A stretch of 64,000 nt of DNA from Chrysemys picta bellii (Eukaryota; Chordata; Testudines; Emydidae): NCBI RefSeq assembly GCF_011386835.1, contig NC_088800.1, forward strand, positions 14,222,572 to 14,286,571, read 5' to 3'. The position numbers and the translations under genes are program-made. The notes beneath the pieces were generated by a model. That model did not search any database. It was not told the DNA's origin and was given only the letters and a program-made list of their open reading frames with translations. Within the stretch, counting starts at the first letter, position 1, and the number at the start of each line of letters is the position of its first letter. Shown one piece after another: positions 11,775-25,054 of the stretch.

Positions 11775-14162
11775 TCAGAGCTGAGCACTTTTCACACAAG
11801 AACAGCAAATTCCCCTCCCAACCAAAAAACTGTACCCAGAACGCATAATTAAGCAGTAAAGTATGGGAGGCGTCAGTCTGACCTTTTCTTTATTTTGTCT
11901 TCAAAGAACAGACCTGATGCAGGTGTTTCGTTAGAAAATAAAGTGTTTATTAAGAAACTAGACATTGAACACCCCTATAGTCTCTGTGAAAAAGGGACTG
12001 TCCCATTTCCATAGCACAAGATGATAGTTATGGCAAGATAAGAATGCTCAGGGATGGAGGACTCTCACTGACAGGAAATGAGGTAATGATTTACAATAAT
12101 TAAAAGAAAAATCCTTAGATTTGCTACTTAAAGCCACCAATTGCAAATGACTGCGACTGGCTGTCATTTTCAGCAGTGAGGAACCAGAGACTTTTAGTTG
12201 GTGTTTAAATAACTGAGACATCAATCACAGTGGGGAGAACTGTTTTAAATTTTTCCGTACGGTCAGGAAGGACAGCTTCTGAGCAGAGATGGGCCTGAGC
12301 TGTGAAATTCTACTGTCCTCCAACAGGGCGTTTGGAGACAAGGTTCTGGGTCAGGTCCACACATCTCTAAGTCTGACACATACAGTTGAGAGCAGAGGCC
12401 CCTGAGCAGTGCAAGGGGAGAGGACCACGAGGCTGAGCAGTTCATCCTGAACAAGATATCCCCAAATGGGATGGGCGAATTTCAGAAGACGGGGAGTTCA
12501 GTTTGGACAAGCACCCAGCTGTTACATGTTTTTCTGAAGTGTCTCCTAACTCTCTGAATCTGCAAAACCGAGGTGGAAATAATGAAAGCAACAGGTCATC
12601 TCCTTGTACATTTCCCGCCACTCTTGCTCCAATTTGGGCTGGAAATTTCAGGGATATTACCCTTCAGTTCAAGTTTTGGTTGTGGGTCCTTATGTGATCC
12701 GCATTGAATTCTCCCAATTCTAATGCAGCTGCCCCTTCATGCGTATGCGTTAATTTAAAACAAACTGCCACCATTTCTCTTCTATTATACTTCACATTTT
12801 TATGCACGAGAACCAGTAAAAGAAGCAAGAGAATGGACTGTTCAGTGGAGCGTCCCTGTGTGGAGTTCGAGAACATTCCTGCAATCTCCAGGAATGTTTC
12901 GCACGCGACACCCGTGAAGGGCAGGATGACAATGGAACATCCCATTCTTACACTTCTGCTCAATGCTGGCTGAGGGGGAACCTTCTCGCTTCCCAACGGC
13001 AGCAACCTATCAGGGCTGGTGATGATAAACATCGTCTCAGGCCATGGAGGGAGGCAAGCAAGCTAACTGACTAGTGAGGGAGCTCATAGTTTGCAACTCC
13101 TGCCAGAAAGGGATCTGACCAAACCTGGATTCTTTGTTTTTCTCCCCCTCCTCCTTGAAAACCTGCCTCATTTTATAGGTTTTCAGTGGTGTCTGTGAGC
13201 ACATCTTCCTTTCCCATACACGCGCTCTCTAGAGTATCCAAGGAGAGACCCATCCCAGGCCAGTCCAGATTGTGAGTTGCCGTTAAAGGCAGTTATCTTC
13301 TCATAAGGGTAGGATCAAAGGTTTAATATTTCCATCTGAGAGGCTGAGGATGGAGTAAGGCAAGAGAAAAAAACATACAAATATTGACCGGAGAACAGGA
13401 TCAATATTTCTGTTTATGCCACCAAAGAAGCAACAGAATGTTTATTTTTCATCCCCTTCAGTTTGTCTGCCTTGAGCTGATCGTTCTGTGTACATGACTG
13501 GATTACACTACATCTCTACCTCAGCGAGGAAGGACGGGAGGAAAAAAGGCCCATGGATTCACTGACTGGGGCCAGCCTGTGTCTGATATGTTTTCTCCCT
13601 TGGCTTACTGCCCTACTCCTGGCAAGGTTACCAACCATCCTACACCACTGACGTTCCATCCGTGTGGGAAGTCCAGGAAACTCCTCAGATAAAGCTCATC
13701 ATTCCAGCAGTAGGGAGAGACCAAAGCACAACAATGATATAGTCAGCGCCAAAGAGCTGTTCTAACACACACAAACGAAAAAAGCCTCCTAGGACAGTTG
13801 TACGTCAAAAATAACCACATTCTCTCCTGTCAGAGAAGTAAGATTTTTATTCCTGCCCATCTTCACTTTCTGTGCAAAAACTGGGAGCAGAGGGCTTCCT
13901 TTGTTCTTACCAAAAGTCTTCGTTATGCTTTAGTGTCTTCCAGGATCCCCCATCTCCACTCGCTCTGGGAGACCTCCCATGGCGTTGCCACAAGAAAAGG
14001 TGATAGCGGCATTCGCTGGGTGTTGTGAAGACACAAGCTCACAAGGAGAACTCCAAGCAGGGAGGACGTGACTAACAGTATCAGTTTGGTTGTTTCAAGC
14101 AAAAGTACAATTATTTACTGTGTCATTAGGATGACTCCTTTAAAATTGGGCTTTAAATTTTC

Positions 14163-14420
14163 TTTATTTGCTCTCATTGCGGCTGTGGGGCCTTGCAGGA
14201 ACATTTAACGAACACAGCAACTATTGGAGGAAAAGAACAACCCGGATATCTGGTGACAGACAACCACAGGTTTCGGTTGGCTTTAACATGTGTACTGACG
14301 GGGCTGCAGAGTCCTATTAGGAGAAGGCCTTGATCCGTACAGAGCACGCTCACTGCTTCCCACCGCTCTGAGGACACAGCCTATAAACTTGGCATCAGAA
14401 CAGGGACCTTTAAGGAGTTT
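14163..14420 (-). other. NTRK3: Probable 3' UTR of truncated NTRK3 isoform with poly(A) signal
   Basis: Immediately after the TAA stop the minus strand runs on without interruption. A canonical AATAAA (plus-strand tttatt, 14163-14168) lies about 255 nt downstream. Another AATAAA on the minus strand near 13845-13851 could serve a longer 3' UTR. Which site is used is inferred, because there is no transcript evidence here. Confidence 0.5.
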
Positions 14421-14539
14421 TTAAAAGCCATGACGTCCTTTGCTGAAATAAACACTGACATCCTCAACATAAATGCCTTGGTTAAGAGGTTTGGAATGTC
14501 CAGGGAGGCTTATTGGATTCAACATAATTTCTCTGAAAC
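14421..14539 (-). CDS. NTRK3: NTRK3 alternative terminal exon, truncated (kinase-less) TrkC C-terminus
   Basis: On the minus strand an acceptor ...CTTTTAG precedes 14539. Two bases finish a split Gly codon, followed by 38 codons that begin FREIMLNPISLPGHSKPL and end VYFSKGRHGF, with the stop TAA at 14423-14421. This matches the C-terminal tail of the non-catalytic TrkC isoform (TrkC-T1/NC2), which replaces the kinase domain. In mammals this tail binds the scaffold tamalin and signals to Rac1 through Arf6. Compared with the human tail as I remember it, the turtle copy has Gln in place of His after LN and Ser in place of Asn in VEDV-VYF. The exon is only about 119 coding bases, which is why long-ORF scans miss it. 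A poly-purine/A-rich tract lies on the plus strand just beyond the acceptor, giving a long polypyrimidine tract on the transcript strand. The exon lies about 29.5 kb downstream of the juxtamembrane exon in gene orientation. The preceding isoform-specific exon was not found by eye. Confidence 0.93.
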
Positions 14540-14540
14540 C

Positions 14541-14634
14541 TAAAAGAAAAACAAAAAACAGAAAAAAGAAAAAAGCAAAATAAAGTAAACGAAAAAACAA
14601 AAAAGAGCAAAACTAGAAAAAAAAAAGAGAGAGA
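14541..14634. repeat. A-rich low-complexity tract
   Basis: The plus strand is nearly all A with scattered G and C. On the NTRK3 transcript strand this is a long T-rich tract ending at the acceptor of the truncated-isoform exon, so it probably acts as or extends the polypyrimidine tract. Confidence 0.85.
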
Positions 14635-17600
14635 TACTGACACACATGTAATTATTTAAAAAGAACCAAACGAATAACCAGAGAACGGCTGCAGTTAAAT
14701 CAAAGTCAAACTGCCCTCTCTTTGCCGGGTCTAGCTGGCTATCTCAGTCCATAAGGGAAAGACAGAGGCTTCAGGAGATATATGATTGTGACAGGGAAGA
14801 GGGGTGGTGCAAATGCTCTGTGAATTATTTTCCCAACAGCTTCATATTAGTTAGAGATGGCAGAGGCCTATTAGTTCACACCTAGTTCATCTCCTGGGGT
14901 GGGGGGTTCCCTGCTGCGGTGTCCCCACTGCTTTGTTCAGTCTAGCTTCTAAAAGCTAAACACAAGAGCTCCCTCTACTATTCCTCTGACGTTCTTTCAC
15001 GGCCTCATTGATTTCATTGGCCCAGCCTGTCCCCTCAGTCTCAAGAGTTATACTCTGAGGGGATCATTTGTACGTGGATCACCTCCTTCCTGCCTGGGTA
15101 CAGCCCTGCCTGGAAGTATACTCTGTGGGTCTAGGGTCTGCCCTGGTCAGGTCAGAAGGAAGAGTGTGTGGAACAGGGAACGCATACATCATCCCTCCCA
15201 AGGCATCAACAGCCTGGGATTGTCATTTCTGCACAGTGCACCCTCCCTGGGCAGGCTCCACCTGGGAGAGTCCATACTACTGTGACTCCAATGGAACCTC
15301 CATCACCAGGTTTGGCCTATTCCAGGCACCAGCGGGAGCTAACCTCATCTGTTCCTGATGGAACAATGTGGGGGAACCTCCATGGGGGAAACCTGGTGAT
15401 TTCCTGTCCCAGAGCCCTCTTCTGTGAAGCTGAATGGGAGGGGGGTGCGCAGGGGCTATGTTCTGGGTCAATGTTAGGACACTTTTCCAATGGTCAGCCT
15501 AAACTTTGCTTTGCTTAGTTCTACCCCCACAATGTCTAGCCCCAGGTACCTGCCTCTATGGTGCTTACACCTGCAGGTACTTGCAAAGAATTCCCATGTC
15601 TGCCCTTCCACTGTCATCTAGCCAAGCCAATTTTTCAACTCTTTCTGTGGACTCCCATTGATAATATCCCCATAACACGGAGGCAGCCACAATGGAATGA
15701 GATGGGCAGGAGCGAGGATGGTCGATGTCGTCGGAGGTCGGTAGTTCCTGAGCTACAGCTGAGTTGCTGTCAACGAAGCTTGGGCAAAGAGGGCGCAAAA
15801 GTAGCTTTTAAGCCACCTTTGGTGCCTTCCTAATCCTAGGTCCATCCGGCTGCCAGTCTGGTCAACAATGACCATTAACGCCGCCTCAGGGCCAGCTACT
15901 CCTGAGCAGTTCCAGCAGCTGGGAATCACTGGGATGCCTTTACCCCACCCAAAGGGTGCAAGTGCTGCTCTAGCGCTCTACACAACTCAAGGATTCCCCT
16001 GGGCAGGGAATCCTCGAATTAATTGCTGAAGCTGGCTTCGGGGCTGCTACCACCAGAGCAGCCAGTATGCAGAGGAGAACCTATCCCTTCGATTGCAACA
16101 TGCAGGGTGACCTCTACTAGATCAGACACGGAAGGGACAGGAACAGATGGCCTGTGCTCACTAAACCCTGAATCCAAGCCAGACAGCAAAAAATCATCTT
16201 TTAATTGTAAAATGCAGTTCTACCCTGAAAAGCACCTTTGTAAAACTGGCCCCTTCTTCCTCATCAGATCCCTGAATGCATGTAGCAGTCAGATCTGCTA
16301 GCTTTGCAGACAAAAATAATTTTTAACTATCTGTTACTGCTGTTGGCCTGCAGAATCGACATGTCTTTGGGACAGCAAGCTGGATTCAATTATCATAACC
16401 AAAATTGTTAATCAAGTCCCAGCAGCAGAATCTTCATTCCTGATGAGAAAGATCCCAGTTTGGCTGACAGTTAGAAAATAACGTGTAAACTGAGCACGCT
16501 TATTATCAGAGTCATTGGCAGACAATAAACATGGCACCCCGGAATGGCATTTTTACCCAGTCACTTTTCAGAATATAACTGCACTTTAAATTCACTGGTG
16601 GATGGCTGGAGGAGTCAACTTTCAATAAAACCAAGTGTCTCTGCAGAGTTCTGGTCTCTGCTTTATTTTATTGCAAAACCAGTGTGTGCAGCAGACCCAA
16701 AGCCTGCTATTCACCAAGATCCTCAAGCAAGAGACACATGAAAAATCAGCCAGGCCAGGAGCTGGAAAGTCCTAGGGCTTTATTCAATTAGCATCAGTGG
16801 CAAGTTCTGCAAGTACAGCTGGAGCTTCAAAGCTCTCCATGGACAATAAATAAAAGAGCAAGAATGCTGGGTTTGCATGGGATGGGAGCAAATTTGGGTC
16901 TGATAGGTGGCATGTGCCTCTTACTGGGAGACAGTGAGGGGTGTGCTGGAGTGGAGGTCTATGTTTCCCAAGGTTTAGGGTATTAAGCAGATCTACAAAT
17001 GATCTGGCAAAAAATGAGATACTGTCCAGTACTCTTTTATGGTGTTTAATTGTTGCCTTTTTCTCTCTCTTGTTTGTAAAACCCTCAGAGAAATTGCAAA
17101 ACTATATTCCTTTCCTGGCAGATTTTGCTCTTTTTCAATTATTCCTCTCCCAATCTACCCTGTTCTTTTTCATATGGATCAGAAACTAACATGGCTTTTG
17201 CTTGGTTTTCTTCTTTGTTGTCATATGTTAGATGGATGATGTCCTCAGTGATGTCCAGAGTTGGTGACTCTCAAAAGATTCAGAGATGGGGTAAGCATCA
17301 GCTTTACTGGCCGAACCATTAGCTCCTGCAAAACTGGCTTGGAAATCTCACGAAAAGAGGATTTCTAGCACCTCCTGCTTTTGGAGCAGGCTGGGGAAAT
17401 CTTGAAACAGTTCTTGTGACGTTTTCACTCGGTACAGTACCAGCTGGAAAATGGGAGGAAAACACTCCAATATATTGGTAACTAGTGACCAGCCAGGCAT
17501 TTCAAAGCCTTGTGGAAAATCGGACTCTAAGAACAGGCAACACTTCAGGGTGAGGGTGATTGTTCCTCACCCCTTTGCCCATCACTGGTCTATGGTGACC

Positions 17601-20600
17601 AGTTTAATATGAAACCACCTTTCTTAATGGTCATGTGGTTGTACTGGAGCAAATGCATAGAGCGTTTTGGCTGCTGGTGAGGGAGGAAAGGGGCTCAGAT
17701 CTGGCTTACACGTAACTAGATGCAGGACGGTCTAACATCGTGGGGTGGGCAGGATCAGACGGAGCACTTGTCCTAAGCAGTCTGGGAGGGGGTGACTGCT
17801 GAAAGGAGAGCTGGGTTGAGGGTATCTGTCCCAGGGATATGTGATAACCCTTCCTCTTTGCCCTAGCCATTTACCTTCTCATCCTCCTTGACTCTCCCTA
17901 GTTTCCGCTCTGGCCTTCCAACAGCCTCCAGCACCCTTTTTGCTACTTTAAAAGGGAACCCAGAGCCCAGCCTCCTCCTGGTTGGGTCCCTGTAGTATAC
18001 TAACTGCCTGCCTCCCGCTCTGCCAACATTTTGAAGTGCTATCCAGCCTGGGGCTTTTCAAACCTGGAGTGCCCCAGGTCACATGAGGAGAGTGGAAGGT
18101 GGTGCCGTAAAGGGAGGTTAGCCCCAGGGGATTATATAGAAACTGGCACATAGTCAGGCAGGGCACTAGCAGTACAGACACAGTTGTGGGAACTGTCTGC
18201 AAGTTAACCGCCACCTGCTGGCTGGGTGGAAGCTGCTTTCGCTGCAGCAACATAGGCTACGGTACGCACAGCACTGACAGGGCGATTGTTTTTTCTTGCT
18301 TGGGAAAGAGAGGCAGTGCTAAATTAACAACAGCTATTTAGAATCGAGAAGAGACTCTCCAGCAAATTATAGCTGCACTAACCTAGCTCATATTTAAGGC
18401 CTAAACTACTTGATAGTGTTCCCACCCTTGCCCTTCTCATGTTAGAACATTAGAACGTCTCATTAGAACATGTAACATAGGCAAGAACAATGAGAGAATG
18501 CAGCGTCCAGGTATCTTTCATAGCTCTACGTAGGAAGAGTGCTCCTCGGAATGACATCCGAGAAGACAAGAGATGGGAGTGCTGTTTGGTGCCAACCAGT
18601 CTAGTCCATGTGCTGGAGCCAGTCCGTGTGTTCAGGGTTAGGAGAGTTGCTTATACATCCTGATGAGGGAGAGCCCCATGAGGTTCATCGTGCCCTGGAA
18701 CATGTGAACTCTGTGGGAGACACTCAGCCCCAGGGCTATGTTTTAGAGGCGGGGGCTCCTTCAGGAGCCTCCCCCACTTTCAAGGGACAGCCTGCAACTA
18801 CAATTCCAGCCACAGCGGATCAGCAGAAAGTGAACTAAGGTGCTGCTTCCCCCTCTCCCGCAAGACAGGAGTCATGCTGCCTTCTCTGCACTCCAAGCTA
18901 CAGTCACTGGGCCTGATTCTCCTCATCTTCACCCATGTTACAAACTCCCCGACTTCAAGGGAGTTACTACTGTTTTACAACCTGTGTGACAGAGAAGAAT
19001 TAGGCCCCTGGAAAAGCTTCACTGGGGTCAAGCCAGTGTTAAAGTGGAACCAACTCCACTTACCAGCTTCGGAATGGGTCCTGGGAGCTAGTGAACATCC
19101 CTAGTGGAAAGGCAGAATCACTTTTCACTGCCTCAGTCAGTTCCCCTTGTCCCTGGGGCTTAACTCTTGGGGACATTTGCATGGAAACAGGATCTCTGTC
19201 CATTAGCAGCAGCTTCACCTTTTACTGCTGTTTATTCTCCCTGGGCTCTATCTCATAAATTGCAGAGAGCTGCCTGAACAAACAACTCCCACTTACCTCA
19301 AGGAGAGCTGAAATTGCCTAACACCTCTCGCGCTTAGGCGCCAGCCGAAGTTATAACCCTCCGTTTGTGGCATCTCCGTCATCTCCACAGGAACCAACTG
19401 CGATGTCACAATCAGAGGATCATGACCTCGGGTGGGGGGTGTGTGGAATAAAGAGCAGAAGCAGCTAAAGCACAAAGATCCTGTTTTCATGCAGATTTTT
19501 CTCATTCTTAAACCACAGGGGAAGAGAAATACTGAAAACACCCAGGAGTCTTTGTGAAGAAAGCGGTGTTCAGAGCTTTCCATTTGATGTCCACGGGATC
19601 TTTAAGACTCTTGTGTCGGACTCATTAAACCTTTGGTCAGAAGAATTCCCGTATCCAGAATATTTCTGCTGTTGCCTCCATTAATCTGAGACATTTCCAT
19701 ATTAGCTGGGATCACAAGTTTGTTTTCTCTGGAACTCCTTTGTGGATGGAGTGGTTCCAAGATACTAAATGCTGTAGCCGGATAGCCTAAAAGGCAGAGA
19801 TCCAAGATTTCCCCATCACTCCCCCTCTCTTTAAGAAAAGCCCCTGAAGCAGAAAGGGAAAGTGTTTACCAGGGTGGAAAAAAGCGTGAATTGGAGAGAG
19901 AGTGAGTGACAGAAATAAAAAGATCACTTTGAGCTCTGCTACAACAGTGTCAAAGTTGCGATAGCATATGCAGGTGCTCTGTGTTTTGCTCGTGACACAC
20001 CCATGTCATTAAAGATTAGAGCCAGATTTCCCCCCCAGAATGCACTGTGATGCAGCTATTTAAAGCTACTCAGAGGCCCAGTGCATGATGGAACTCAGCC
20101 AGATCAGTTAGGCCTCCCTTCCCCAGCTTTGTTTTCATTAGACTGAAGTCAGTGTATGTGGGATTGCTTGGAGGGGGGAGGACTGGGTACCCACCAGTTT
20201 CACCCACGATGTACAAAGGTTAGCGTTTCAGTCTTCTTTCAGTCAGATAGGGTCAGACTTGTAACATGCAGGAGAGAGGCTCTCAATCTGTGAAGTGCAC
20301 AGGGCAATATATCCTGGCTGTCCAAACAACCAAAGCAATGCAAGGTGTGCAGCAAACCGGTCATTGGATATATTAGTGATGAAAAACAAATTACCCTGAA
20401 CTCAGGAATTGATTTTAAAACACTCTATGGATTTGCTCCAGACGATATCATGAGCTTTGTCTCTCTCTACTCTCCTCATCCCTGTCTCTTCCCACAGTTG
20501 TATCACTACTTTGTGCAAAAGCCTTCTCCTCCACTGCTCCAGTTGACAGAAGGAACCATCTCTAGTATCTTTCCACCTCGTTGACTCTCCATTTCTTTTC

Positions 20601-21119
20601 GACATTGCTCTGTCTCAGCTTCTCTCCCCTCTGCACTTACGCGCCCCAAAGCATTAGGGACCCTGTCAGAGATACTATACCGGAGCATAATACATTGTCA
20701 AATATTTGATTTTTAAATATATTCTTTTGCCATCTTTACATTTGCCCCTAGATGTCTATGGACTTGAGAACCAGGCACCTTTTCAAAAGAGCTTCTCAGC
20801 TCTTCTGCAGCAATCCCAGTTTGCCTAGCAGGTCGGTCCGTGGTGTTGGTACTATTCTTACACTGACTCCGTTCTCCAACTGCTTCAAGTGGAAATTGTT
20901 TATACTGAGTTGTTGGAATCATAAACCAATCTGCCCAGGAATTAGAGCCCATTGGGAAGAAATCCTGGTTGGCTGTTTTTAACTAAACAGGTTATTTAAT
21001 TGGTGTTTAATACAAATCATGGAGTGGCTGATCTACCAGTGCCATAGACTGGAAAGTCAACGAGACAAGCCATGAAGGAAACCCCCCAGTTAGGATAACA
21101 GCTATCACATTATACATTT

Positions 21120-21350
21120 CTCTTCAATCTCAAAGGGCTCTACAAACATTAGTTTGCTAAGCCTCACCATTCCCCTGGAAGGCAAGAGATGTTTTAACCA
21201 TTATGCCCATGGGGAAACTGAGGCACAGAGAAGGGCTGTGACCTGTCCAAGATAGCAGAAAGAGTCAGTGAGAGAGATGGAATGTAACCCAAGAGCTCTG
21301 ACTCCCATTCCCTTGGCCTGACCACTAGATAACACTCTCACTAGCTACTC
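21120..21350 (-). mobile_element. MIR-like CORE-SINE, near full length
   Basis: Read on the minus strand it runs from a tRNA-like head (tatctagtggtcaggcc) through gggagtcagagctcttgggt to the core 'tctgtgcctcagtttcccc', then to a tail with gtttgtagagccctttgaga. This is the standard MIR/CORE-SINE order. Confidence 0.75.
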
Positions 21351-22489
21351 TGTCGGTGGGTGCAGGGCTCAGCCTGCCCCCTTTAGACTAATGACAGAAG
21401 TGGCTGGCATGGCATAATAAGAGACACAAAGGAGGATACATGTTTGCAGGTGGCACTGAACTAGGCAGCACCAAACAATTTTCTGGCCCTCTCCCAGATC
21501 CCCAACCCTTCAGTAGCTGAGTTTACTGCAGACAAATTGGTAGGGGGATGACAGCACACAGCCAAAGGAGGTCTATGTGCTGGAGAGAAAAATGCTCCAT
21601 CTCTGCAGCCCTGGATATATGGGACCATTCATGTCTCCTTCCCTAAGGCCTCCATCCGGATTCCCAGATGGACAAGGAAGTAGTAGAAGAGAGATCGAGG
21701 CCCAACATAGTCTCTCATTGGTTTAAGTCCCTACCTCCAGCCATCTGCTCCAGCACTGCCTTCTGTAGCCTGGCAAGGACACAACTGTTCTCCAGGAATC
21801 CGGGCAGCGATACCAGCCTGAGAGCCCTGGAGCCAATGTCCTGGAGCTTTTTAAAGAGTGATGGAAAGTGGTGCTTTAAGAGTGAAGAGCACCAGGGAGC
21901 TCAGCCGGGAACCAGGTGTTTGTCTCTACAGAGTGGTTCTAAATAGGAACAGAAATTGCTGAGGGCAGGAGACTGCAGAAGAGCAGAGGGGCTAGTGCAA
22001 TAGGGGTTTGTTATTTTTAAGCCATTAGGCAGTTACACAGACGGGTGTTACTACCCTTCACAGAGCACATCTCCAGCTCTTCTACTCTGCAGATCACTTT
22101 GTAAAAGAAGGAACCTACCATGGATTTGCTTCCCCTGCCAATTCCCCACTATCTGGTTCTCAAAAAGTTTCCTTGTGAAGAAAAACAAGTCAGACAAGAA
22201 ACAAGTTTCTTCCAAAGGATTAAGTGGGGAGGGCTCCTGTCCCCCACCTTTGTGTCACAGAGCAGCATGCCCTCTGAACAACATTCAAATCAATGCACAA
22301 ACAAGGGTACAAAAGGCCAGTGCTTCCCTCAAAGAAAGAACCCTGCAGTCCCCACAGGGTGTACAGGAACCCAAGCCTGTACTGGGAACATGCTGCTCCT
22401 AAGGAATAATCCTAGGCATTCCCGATAGCCCCAAGTGAATGAGGCAGGCATCACATGGCTCACTCTACAGAGGGAAAAAGCAACAGAGG

Positions 22490-22572
22490 GTCCTGTGGCA
22501 CCTTTAAGACTAACAGAAGTATTGGGAGCATAAGCTTTCGTGGGTAAGAACCTCACTTCTTCAGAGGCATGG
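22490..22572. mobile_element. Penelope-like repeat fragment, hammerhead core on minus strand
   Basis: The plus strand reads gtcctgtggcacctttaaga ... gcataagctttcgtgggtaagaacctcacttcttcagag. It is a diverged relative of the repeat at 35711-36148. On the minus strand, CUGAAGA, a hairpin closed by GUG/CAC, GAAA, and GC-UUAU-GC-UC follow in hammerhead order (about 22526-22566). The family name is inferred. Confidence 0.65.
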
Positions 22573-23514
22573 CTAGAAACCTCCCTTCCACAGAAGATAC
22601 GTAAAGCCCTGCCTGTTTGTGGGAATAAGGTATAAAAGGCAGGACGACTTCCCCCACCCGCTCCCACCCCCAGCAGAGCAGAGAGGGTCAGCAAAGTGGA
22701 GAGGAGACAAGGGCTGGGGGCTCCCAGGCAGTCTGTTTTGCAGGGAGCGAGAAGGAATGGCGACCGATGCATGAGACGCCCTTCCCAGCACCCTAGGGAT
22801 GGTCAGCACAGGGTGGCTAGGGAAGGACCCACACACCAGTGCAGGGTTGAAAATAAGGGCCAGGGGCTGAAATGCTCAGTGGGTTGAAAGCATTTGGCTG
22901 CCTCATTTGGAGTTTTCTTTTTTTTGAGGAGGACAAAGGTGTCTTTCCTGCAAACTTTTCCTGTCAGTAGCCTGGTTGTGAATCTTTGCGCTGGAGCTTC
23001 TGACAGATAGTTCTGTGCCTCATGAATCCACATGATGGACAAGCCCTTGCCTGATCCAGTTTTACTTTGAGCCCCAAACTAACTCATCCCGCCCTCTGAG
23101 TCACATAAACGCACTATGGGTTTAAAGCACTTCAGCCAGATCTCATTTCACACCATATAATTCTGTGCAAGACTTTGTATCTGTCTGCCCCACTTTTGTC
23201 ACAAGCAACTGGAGCTCAAATATCAATCGCCATGGAGGAGGAATGATCCACAGGAGAGACGAGGATGCACTCACCCAGGATCAGTACGGGCAGGTGTTGG
23301 GACAGGATAACTCACTAAAATACAACTGTCCAGAAACCCCCCCCATTCTCCTTCCACCACAAGAGTTAAAAAGGGAGCAGTGAGGGGAACAGCTTTACCC
23401 AAAATAACTTCAGCCCAATGTATCATACATCCATTTTCTGTCTGTTGCTTCCGGCAGTCAGGAGTCGCCACTGGACAATGTACCAGAGGCCTCAAAGGGA
23501 GAGCTACTAAGGTT

Positions 23515-24060
23515 GTAAGTGTGTGGGAGAGACAGCATAAGCGAGCGAGTGTGCACACATTCATGATTGTGTCTGCATATCTGGGTAGAGATGACTGTGC
23601 GTGTGACTGAACGCGAGTGACTACGGTCCGTGGCTGTGCATGCGACTGGACATGGGTCAGAGTAGTGAGTGTGCGTGGGATGAGTGATACAGAAAGGTTG
23701 TGCATGTGTGTGTGTGTGTGTGTTGGTGGGCGTGTTTGTGTGAGTGCATTGGATGTGCAAGCACGTGATAGGGACAAGCAAGTGACACAGACGTTAAGTA
23801 TGTGACATGTATGTGAGTGATATTGAGTGTGGTGGGGAGGAGTTTCGTTGTACGTGTTACTGTATGTCTGAGCAACACAGAAAGCATCAGTGTCAGACTG
23901 TGTAAGTGGATGTTGTGTGGATGGCACAGAAAGGGCAAGGCCATCAGGAGGGTGTGACCTGTGTGAACGACAGTGATAAGGGTGAGCCTAGGATGCGGGT
24001 GTGAAGAGGCATGTGACGTGTGAATGTGTGTGCGTCACTGTGAGCATGTTGCAGCTGAAC
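23515..24060. repeat. TG-rich low-complexity region with a (TG)n core
   Basis: Alternating purine-pyrimidine sequence rich in gtgtg and gtgag words surrounds a perfect (TG)n run at 23705-23723. Long open frames on the minus strand (His/Thr repeats) are a by-product of this composition. Confidence 0.85.
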
Positions 24061-24754
24061 TTTGATCATTTTTTCACATCTTAGCTCAACAGCTTTTAAC
24101 GGGAGTCTTTCTAAATGATCAGCATCGGTTACAAAAGGAGCTGTGGGAATCATTATTCTAACCAGGGGAACTAGAGAACATGGCGTAATCGTGTGCACTA
24201 CAATCATGCTAATTAAAGGCACTCAGAAGAGTTGGGAGAGAAACGCCAAATGGTTCTCACTCTGTTGCCCTAACCCACTAACTGCCTTGTCACTTCGGCT
24301 CCCGTCAGCCCTAAGAAGGACGATCCTAACAGAGTCAGACTTGGAACAACAGAGACAGGTCTAACAGTTAACACACTGGGGTCTGTTTGTGCAGTGGGCA
24401 CAAAGCCAGGGGAGCAGTGATGCCCGGCATACCAGACTGGGCAATAGGTTTCTTTACACCGGCAGCCAAAGGATGCCCAAAGCACCCTCCGCTCCCCACA
24501 AAGCGCTGAGGTTTCAAGTTCACTTCCCAGAAGCTCAGCAGTTGGTTACAAGCATGATAGTTATGTCTAAAATACAACCCGTACCCAGAAACCCGTTCTT
24601 TTCCTTCCACCCACTTGGTGCTGCTGGGTCACGCCAGTGTCTCCGCAACAGCTTTATTACAGCGGCTCAGCACGGCTGGGCCATCATGGGCTGTCAGGGA
24701 AGTGCATTGCCTAGGCTTGTACTGAGGGACCCCAGATCACTGGAAGACATTGAA

Positions 24755-25054
24755 GGGCATGTCTACACAGCATTTTGGAGTGAGACTCCCAGCCCGAGCC
24801 GATAGACTTGAGCCAACGGGGATCCTGCTCCCACTTTAAAACCAGCTGTGCGGACAGCGTTTTGAAGTTGTGGCTCAGGCTGGAGCCACGGCTCTGGGAA
24901 GGGGGGTGGACTTCAGAGCCAAGTTCCAGACTGAGCTGCAACGTCAAAGCACTGTCTGCACCGCTGTTTGTAGAGAGCTAGTGTGAGCCTGGCTAGGCCA
25001 TGTCTATTGACCCGGGCTGGGAGGCTCACTCCATACTGCCGTGTAGACATACCC
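24755..25054. mobile_element. MITE with GTCTACAC termini (300 bp)
   Basis: The left end GGGCATGTCTACACAGC and the right end in reverse, GGGTATGTCTACACGGC, are inverted repeats. The interior is GC-rich and non-coding. The flanking 3 bp are gaa and aaa, so the target duplication is at best decayed. Confidence 0.75.

Larger units (their letters stand above)
1..14162 (-). other. NTRK3: NTRK3 intron downstream of the truncated-isoform exon (partial)
   Basis: In gene orientation this interval leads towards the kinase-domain exons, which are expected below position 1. I saw no kinase-exon peptide such as the glycine loop or catalytic HRD and DFG motifs. Contents are a repeat near 50-650, a solo LTR at 3415-4713, a possible second solo LTR at 7302-8149, MITEs at 5669-5853 and 11506-11774, a MIR-like fragment near 5040-5150, and otherwise unassigned sequence. 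Confidence 0.7.

Noticed and set aside
19293..19330. Donor-like AGGTAAGT on the minus strand after an open frame
   Set aside because: The peptide upstream is unlike NTRK3 or any family I know, and no matching acceptor could be assigned; a single donor-like octamer is expected by chance.
23271..23927. 218-residue open frame on the minus strand
   Set aside because: It is made of His/Thr/Ser repeats from the TG-rich tract, overlaps other open frames in the same strand, and has no recognisable domain or splice context.
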